9,672 bases of DNA from Calditrichota bacterium (GTDB lineage Bacteria; Zixibacteria; MSB-5A5; GN15; FEB-12): the NCBI GenBank assembly GCA_008501655.1, contig QQUK01000288.1, positions 1-9,672 on the forward strand. The letters run 5' to 3'. Position numbers and translations under genes: made by a program. This document shows, piece after piece, positions 5,416 through 9,672 of the stretch (the stretch's first letter is position 1; the number at the start of each line of letters is the position of its first letter). Below the pieces are notes generated by a model that saw nothing but the letters and a program-made list of their open reading frames with translations, did not search any database and was not told the origin of the DNA.

Positions 5416-6862
5416 AATTCAGAACCTTGAAGAGGTCAGTAAAATAATGGCCAAACTCAAAGTGAGCAGCGACCATTCCTACAATTGCTAATATCAAAAT
5501 AGCAGCTTTAGCATAATCCTGTGCTTTGAGAGAACCTAAGAGTACCGGTTCTTTACCAAGATATGCTGAGGCTGCGTAGAGTTCTTCACCAATTAATGTA
5601 TAATCACAGGCTACAATAAAAAATGGTATCTGTGCGATTTCATCGGTACCTGAAATCTGAATAGAACCGGCAAGAGCACCGGTTTCTGCAAGAATCAAAG
5701 ATTCAGCAAAGAATTTACCCATATATACGTTTGTTGCCGGGAGTTCACGCAACATGATACCATTAACCGCGGCTACATAGGCAAACTGTGACTGGGTCAC
5801 AAAGTGAACGGTGTCTTCCTTGTATGCATCAGGACGTCCGGCATCAAGATATGCTGACTTGACAACTTCCTGCGCAACAGTCATAACAATCGGATCATAT
5901 GTAGGTACTAAGAGTTCCGTCTGATATTCAGCAACTCGTTTTGCAACACGTCCTAAAATCGTAAATGAAGCAATCGTTGCAATATCAGCAGCTGTACCTA
6001 AACCAAGAACATACAGAATCGGTCTTCCCATTTCCGTAGCACGTCCGATAGCATCATCGATAGCTTCGATACCGCCCAAAGGACGAACATACAAATCAGC
6101 ACCTTTTCTTGCATGAGAAACAAAAAATACTGTTAAGATCGTAAATATAATGACTGCAAACAAAACAGGAGTTCGATAAGTATTAAACCATTGACCGCTT
6201 GACTGAACCGGTCCGGCAACATTTGAACTTGATCGGCTGTTTAAAGTTACAGCATCGACACGATAATAATAGTCAGTAAAATCAGGAATAAAGTTATGCG
6301 AATGCATCTCCTTATTACCGACATCATTGTATGTAGCGGATCCAGCCGGGACTTTATCTACAAAGACCCATGCACCGTTATTCGGATAGTTCTTGTGAGC
6401 TTCCTCTAATTTTGTAATTCCGACGGCTATCATCTTTTCAAAATGGGTACGAAGTTTATAAAGCTCTGAAATTGGTTCATCCTGATACAATGTCAGGATA
6501 GAATCAATTCGACTGTCAGCGACAATACCACCTGTTGATTTACTGATAATCTTTTTGACAACATCAAGCGAGTCTCTAACCGGATTAATATCACTCATCA
6601 GAGTAGGTTCCCAGCGAAAGATTTCGTATAACAATACGTTATTCATTCCACTGCCGTCATCCGCAGAGAGATCCCAGTTAAGAACAATCGCATGGCCGTG
6701 ATCATTTGGCTTATCAACTCCGGTTAAATTACCGGGAGGGCCAGGAGGTATCACTTCGTTTTCAATGACCGTCGTATCAACTTCTGCACTGTCATCCTGA
6801 GCATATGCCATAACAGTAAAGCAAAGCAGGAACAGAACAGAGATGAGAACTTTCATTTTCAT
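5414..6862 (-). CDS. A2: signal-peptide protein with Fn3-like outer region, membrane helix and DUF6754-like domain
   Basis: 482 residues. A Sec signal peptide with an AYA|Q cleavage site ends near residue 21. Residues about 38-86 (PPGPPGNL... IVLNWD... YEIFRWE) start a fibronectin-III-like fold. It is interrupted by a helical, charged insert (about 88-161) and resumes at 164-220 (WVFVDKVP... DYYYRVDAVTLN). A membrane helix lies at 231-249, then the basic ARKG, so residues 250-450 should be cytoplasmic. This domain (GRPILYVLGLGTAADIATIA, FFAESLILAETG, IPFFIVACDYTLIGEEL, GSLKAQD) recalls DUF6754 proteins from memory; it has no known activity. A final helix is at about 452-468. AAAGGA is 6 nt before the ATG. 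It lies 25 nt after D1 and starts the second cassette. The shape suggests a link between an external ligand or partner and the cytoplasm. Confidence 0.85.
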   Translation of the reverse strand: MKMKVLISVLFLLCFTVMAYAQDDSAEVDTTVIENEVIPPGPPGNLTGVDKPNDHGHAIVLNWDLSADDGSGMNNVLLYEIFRWEPTLMSDINPVRDSLDVVKKIISKSTGGIVADSRIDSILTLYQDEPISELYKLRTHFEKMIAVGITKLEEAHKNYPNNGAWVFVDKVPAGSATYNDVGNKEMHSHNFIPDFTDYYYRVDAVTLNSRSSSNVAGPVQSSGQWFNTYRTPVLFAVIIFTILTVFFVSHARKGADLYVRPLGGIEAIDDAIGRATEMGRPILYVLGLGTAADIATIASFTILGRVAKRVAEYQTELLVPTYDPIVMTVAQEVVKSAYLDAGRPDAYKEDTVHFVTQSQFAYVAAVNGIMLRELPATNVYMGKFFAESLILAETGALAGSIQISGTDEIAQIPFFIVACDYTLIGEELYAASAYLGKEPVLLGSLKAQDYAKAAILILAIVGMVAAHFEFGHYFTDLFKVLN

Positions 6863-6887
6863 AAGCGATCCTTTTGTAGTTCTATTA

Positions 6888-7694
6888 TTAATTTATTATT
6901 TCGAGCCAGTCTTTGAATAAAAAGGTGATTCGTCCAACAAGTAAAGAGATACGTCCCATCACGGTATACCCGAACGAAGCGCCAAAAGTAATCATCAATA
7001 TCCAGATGCCTACTCTTGAAGCTCTCCCGAACAGACCGGTATGTTCTTTTGAAAAGTAAAAATAGATAAGACCGCAGATTACCCCGATAAAGATTACGAT
7101 ATTTGTACCCATCAAGGCAAGCTGTCCTGTTGCAGATAATGTGAAATCGGAGAAGAAAGCTCCGAACCCTTTCCATTCTACAACCAGCGGAATGATTGTC
7201 GAATAAATCTGCTTAATAAAATCAGAACGGAGATAGCGGACAAAATTTAGTCCGGCTGTTGTACCGACGATAAACGCAAGCGGCCATCTCGAGAGCCAGC
7301 CACCCTTGGGTGAAAGGCGCATTAACAGCAGAACACCAAAAATTATCGGGATGACAAAAAAGAAGTTGTAATCACCTTCGATATACGGTACCTGGAAGAA
7401 ATCAGACATCCCCCGTGAAAGTCTTGGAATAAGATTACCGACAATCGTTGACCAGAAACCAAGACACATCCAGTATGCAGCGGAAACACCAACAAAAAGA
7501 TGTTCAGCAAATTTATAATACGGATTATCTTTGTACAAAAAGGACATGATGGCAAGAGTTAAAAATGCTGCAAGAGTTACCAGAAATCCCTGCAGATAGG
7601 GAGAATCACCTTCATTGGTACTTCCTTTTAGGATCCAGCTTGCTATAAATACCAAAACGACAAGAGCAAATATTATAATTGTTGATTTCTTCAT
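6888..7694 (-). CDS. D1: seven-helix membrane protein, intact counterpart of D2
   Basis: 268 residues, unrecognised family. Hydrophobic helices lie at about 5-22, 35-53, 66-84, 111-125, 137-152, 193-213 and 227-245. Hallmarks shared with D2 are SFLYKDNPYYKFAEHL (51-66), VGVSAAY, VIPIIFGVLLLMR, WLSRWPLAF (133-141), YFSKEHTG and GIWILMITFGASFGYTVMGR. Gly204 is the residue replaced by TGA in D2. The first helix is absent from D2, and D2 has one more helix at its end. The ATG overlaps the TGA of C1 (ATGA), with GGGG about 8 nt upstream, so translation is coupled to C1. No charged residues typical of an ion channel or transporter core stand out apart from KDNPYYKFAEH at the end of helix 2. Probably the integral scaffold of the cassette complex. 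Confidence 0.82.
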   Translation of the reverse strand: MKKSTIIIFALVVLVFIASWILKGSTNEGDSPYLQGFLVTLAAFLTLAIMSFLYKDNPYYKFAEHLFVGVSAAYWMCLGFWSTIVGNLIPRLSRGMSDFFQVPYIEGDYNFFFVIPIIFGVLLLMRLSPKGGWLSRWPLAFIVGTTAGLNFVRYLRSDFIKQIYSTIIPLVVEWKGFGAFFSDFTLSATGQLALMGTNIVIFIGVICGLIYFYFSKEHTGLFGRASRVGIWILMITFGASFGYTVMGRISLLVGRITFLFKDWLEIIN

Positions 7695-8641
7695 TTATGT
7701 TTCCCCAGTCGTTTTTCACGGAAATACAATATATTACCAATAATTATAAAAAGCATAATCACGATATGAGCAAGGGTCTGCGGACCCATCATCTTAATCG
7801 CCGGAGTATCGGAATTTTCAAATCTCGGATAATTATCTTTAAGTGTATTCTCATATTCAGCCGCACCTTTGACACCGCCTAAAAGTCCAAGTAACTGGTT
7901 TGGATAATACGGATACAACTGCGGTGCGACAACAGCAGCAACTCCAGCAGCTATAGGTATATCACCGGGATCACCAACAAACAGTATCCATTCCTTAATT
8001 CCCGGACGACCACCGCCGATTGACACAATAAAATCCAAATCTTTACAAGACTTTATATTATTAAAAATAGGAATCGAATCATACGGAACTGTATTGACAT
8101 CGGTCGGAAACATCTTTTGAAAATCAGTAATAATAACATTGAGGACCCCTTCGTTACCAGCTTTGTAGCCGAGATTGACATAATCAATACCATCGACTTT
8201 GTCAGCAAATTCAGGACGTATGACCTCCCGGAATGTTCTTTCCAACTGTCCCTGACCGGTCGCAAACAGACACATATAAACAATCTTATGCCCTTTCGCA
8301 AGACAATGTCGGGTTAAGGCATTCGCCATCGGCTGTACTTCAGGAGCCATCGCCGGATCAAAATCATAGGAGAGTAAGACTGTGGAATTTTCAGGTAAAG
8401 ATTCTATTTTATCATACAAAGCTCTCACAATCGGAGTAGCTTTAAATTCAAATGTAATCGTAAATATAATCGGAGTTGCTACTGCGACGAAGATAAACAG
8501 AAAGATAACTCTCCGGTCAACTTCACGCCCCTTGATAGAACGATACATCAGCCAGGCAAGTCCACCAAAAATAACAGCAAGGGAAACAGTGACGCCTATA
8601 TTTTCTCCGGTAATCAGGATTGTCGATATCAAATTATGCAC
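7691..8641 (-). CDS. C1: membrane-anchored protein with an extracytoplasmic alpha/beta-type module
   Basis: Homologous to C2. The start is uncertain. GTG at 8641 (316 residues) is preferred because GGGGG (8652-8648) lies 6 nt upstream, the spacing used across this window, and it overlaps the B1 stop by 8 bp. ATG at 8647 or 8644 and TTG at 8668 are in frame but too close to, or before, the GGGGG. It has an extra N-terminal helix (about 17-33) absent from C2, the basic loop RSIKGREVDRR, a helix at 45-62, the soluble module, and a helix at 292-307 with a basic tail, so the module should lie outside the cytoplasm. Shared motifs are LPENS, YDFDP, GIDYVNLGYK (151-160), SIGGG, LYPYYP and LLGGVKGAAEYE (253-264). 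No known function; ends in ATGA overlap with D1. Confidence 0.8.
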   Translation of the reverse strand: MHNLISTILITGENIGVTVSLAVIFGGLAWLMYRSIKGREVDRRVIFLFIFVAVATPIIFTITFEFKATPIVRALYDKIESLPENSTVLLSYDFDPAMAPEVQPMANALTRHCLAKGHKIVYMCLFATGQGQLERTFREVIRPEFADKVDGIDYVNLGYKAGNEGVLNVIITDFQKMFPTDVNTVPYDSIPIFNNIKSCKDLDFIVSIGGGRPGIKEWILFVGDPGDIPIAAGVAAVVAPQLYPYYPNQLLGLLGGVKGAAEYENTLKDNYPRFENSDTPAIKMMGPQTLAHIVIMLFIIIGNILYFREKRLGKHK

Positions 8642-9311
8642 CATCATCCCCCAGGTAAGTCCGCTCAAGTCCTAAGATGAGACGAAGTGAAATTGATACA
8701 ACACCTAAACCAATACCGATCAGAATTGCTCGCTGTCCGGCAAGGTTCGGAGAACTCATAATCCAGACAGCTAAATTCGGAATCTGCAGCACAGACATCA
8801 ATTCCGGAACCCATGAAGTCAGCATCGTTCCAAACGGTGTCGAACCGAGCAAAATGATAAATGCTGCTATAAGCAATAGAGTCGCTTCACGGTTTTTAGC
8901 ACGGAAAGCACGATACGATGCCGATGCGACAAAAAAGGCAAGAAGAGCATACATCGTTGAACCGAGCGGGACAAACACCGCACGATAGACCATTTCAAAA
9001 AGAGAATCCGGTGCTGTGACAGATGATGCTATATCACCGGGATTTCCTATTTTAAATAACCCGGCAGCAAGCATGAATAAAAATCCGAATATTGTCACAA
9101 AAGAAAACGGCCAGTCTTCTTTTTTTCTGGATATCTTTGTAAAATGAACACGAATCAGATTACCACCGCCTAAGAAAAATGCAAATACAGCGATGATGTC
9201 AAAGAAGAGAGTAAAATTCTCACCAAGAGTTTCCATCGGCGGAATAAATACCGAGAAGATCAAAAGTGTTCCTACAAAGAATGTAATTGTCAGCGGTACA
9301 AATCTTTTCAT
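8634..9311 (-). CDS. B1: polytopic membrane protein of the first cassette
   Basis: 225 residues, homologous to B2 but shorter. About six helices, at 6-24, 36-54, 68-86, 110-131, 141-157 and 192-213. Conserved with B2: the MKR start, DWPFSFVT (66-73), STMYALLAFFVASASYRAFR (118-137), EATLLLIAA, PNLAGQRAILIGIGLG (188-203) and ILGLERTYLG. It lacks the two-helix insert found in B2. It starts 3 nt after the A1 stop with no clear Shine-Dalgarno, so it is probably translated by coupling from A1. Its end overlaps the C1 start. Function not recognised; the order A-B-C-D is the same in both cassettes, which argues for a multisubunit membrane complex. Confidence 0.8.
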   Translation of the reverse strand: MKRFVPLTITFFVGTLLIFSVFIPPMETLGENFTLFFDIIAVFAFFLGGGNLIRVHFTKISRKKEDWPFSFVTIFGFLFMLAAGLFKIGNPGDIASSVTAPDSLFEMVYRAVFVPLGSTMYALLAFFVASASYRAFRAKNREATLLLIAAFIILLGSTPFGTMLTSWVPELMSVLQIPNLAVWIMSSPNLAGQRAILIGIGLGVVSISLRLILGLERTYLGDDGA

Positions 9312-9314
9312 AAT

Positions 9315-9672
9315 TTATTTCACATTAAAGAATAATTTTAAGTTATCAGCAATTGAGTTTAAAAAATCGATATCATACATATGACCGAGAGTAATCGAAA
9401 GAACCCCGACGACAATAATGACCATAGCAATCGCTTTCCCGACATCCTGTCCTTTCAGCGACCCGAGCATCTTCGGTTCTCCGGAAAGATATGCCGATGC
9501 TGCAAACAATTCTTCACCAATCAAAGTAAAGTCACAGGCAGCAATAAAGAACGGAAGCTGTGCCGGGCGGGCTGTACCGGCAATCTGAATAGCTCCGACA
9601 GAATTACCGGTATCGGCTAAAATAAGCGCTTCGGCAAAAAATGCAACAAGTAAAAATATCGTTGCCGGTTTT
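9315..9672 (-). CDS. A1: C-terminal 118 residues of a DUF6754-like protein (N-terminus off the window)
   Basis: Open reading frame running in from the right edge and ending at TAA (9317-9315). It aligns without gaps to the end of A2: about 50 of the first 76 residues are identical by eye, including FFAEALILADTG, PFFIAACDFTLIGEEL, AASAYL and GSLKGQD. A hydrophobic helix follows, then a short divergent tail. By homology the missing front should carry a signal peptide, Fn3-like region and membrane helix, but this cannot be seen. It is the first visible gene of the first cassette; the operon promoter must lie to the right of this window. Confidence 0.85.
   Translation of the reverse strand, partial: KPATIFLLVAFFAEALILADTGNSVGAIQIAGTARPAQLPFFIAACDFTLIGEELFAASAYLSGEPKMLGSLKGQDVGKAIAMVIIVVGVLSITLGHMYDIDFLNSIADNLKLFFNVK

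Larger units (their letters stand above)
2882..9672 (-). repeat. Tandem duplication of a four-gene A-B-C-D membrane cassette
   Basis: Two consecutive units in the same order: A1-B1-C1-D1 (9672-6888) and A2-B2-C2-D2 (6862-2882). Each gene matches its counterpart along its length at protein level, apart from helix insertions or losses in B, C and D. Spacing within and between units is 25 nt or less, or genes overlap, and one terminator at 2838-2866 closes the whole. The divergence means the duplication is old and both copies were kept. Confidence 0.85.

Noticed and set aside
6859..7176. 105-residue minus-strand ORF
   Set aside because: It is an out-of-frame shadow of the end of D1, with no ribosome binding site and no homology to anything in the operon.
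1..9672. Insertion sequence, CRISPR array, tRNA or rRNA
   Set aside because: I saw no transposase motifs, terminal inverted repeats, spaced direct repeats or RNA-gene-like stretches. The only large repeat is the diverged gene-cassette duplication.

Overview
The window is bacterial: AGGAGG-type ribosome binding sites about 6 nt before most starts, a TTGACA promoter box, Rho-independent terminators, and tightly packed genes of moderate-to-low GC. Every gene I can support is on the minus strand. I cannot fix the phylum. A Sec signal peptide and many inner-membrane-type proteins are visible, but nothing shows the envelope type. The general look is of an environmental or candidate-phylum bacterium; that is an inference.

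Layout, left to right. Positions 1-1967 hold the first 655 codons of pyruvate, phosphate dikinase (ppdK); its C-terminus lies off the left edge. Its start carries an unusual 54-residue lysine-rich, histone-H1-like tail. Positions 2140-2478 encode a 112-residue basic protein with a tandem 15-residue repeat, with its own promoter and its own terminator (2076-2112). Positions 2491-2837 are non-coding and hold that promoter, a leader with a hairpin, and a second promoter-like box facing the other way. A strong hairpin terminator at 2838-2866 ends the large operon on the right.

Positions 2882-9672 are one minus-strand operon of membrane proteins that I cannot assign to a named system. It is a tandem duplication of a four-gene cassette. 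In order of transcription (right to left) it reads A1 (partial) - B1 - C1 - D1 - A2 - B2 - C2 - D2. A is a signal-peptide protein with a fibronectin-III-like outer part, a membrane helix and a cytoplasmic domain resembling DUF6754. B is a 6-8 helix membrane protein. C is an extracytoplasmic alpha/beta-looking module held by membrane helices at both ends. D is a 7-helix membrane protein. Spacing is 25 nt or less, or genes overlap, so the products probably form one envelope complex made in two paralogous versions. The copies are clearly homologous but well diverged, with helices gained or lost in B, C and D, so the duplication is not recent. D2 is broken by a single in-frame TGA at a position where D1 has glycine.

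ppdK is a central-metabolism enzyme and has no visible link to the membrane operon. The function of the A-B-C-D cassette is unknown to me; it is the best candidate here for an undescribed system.
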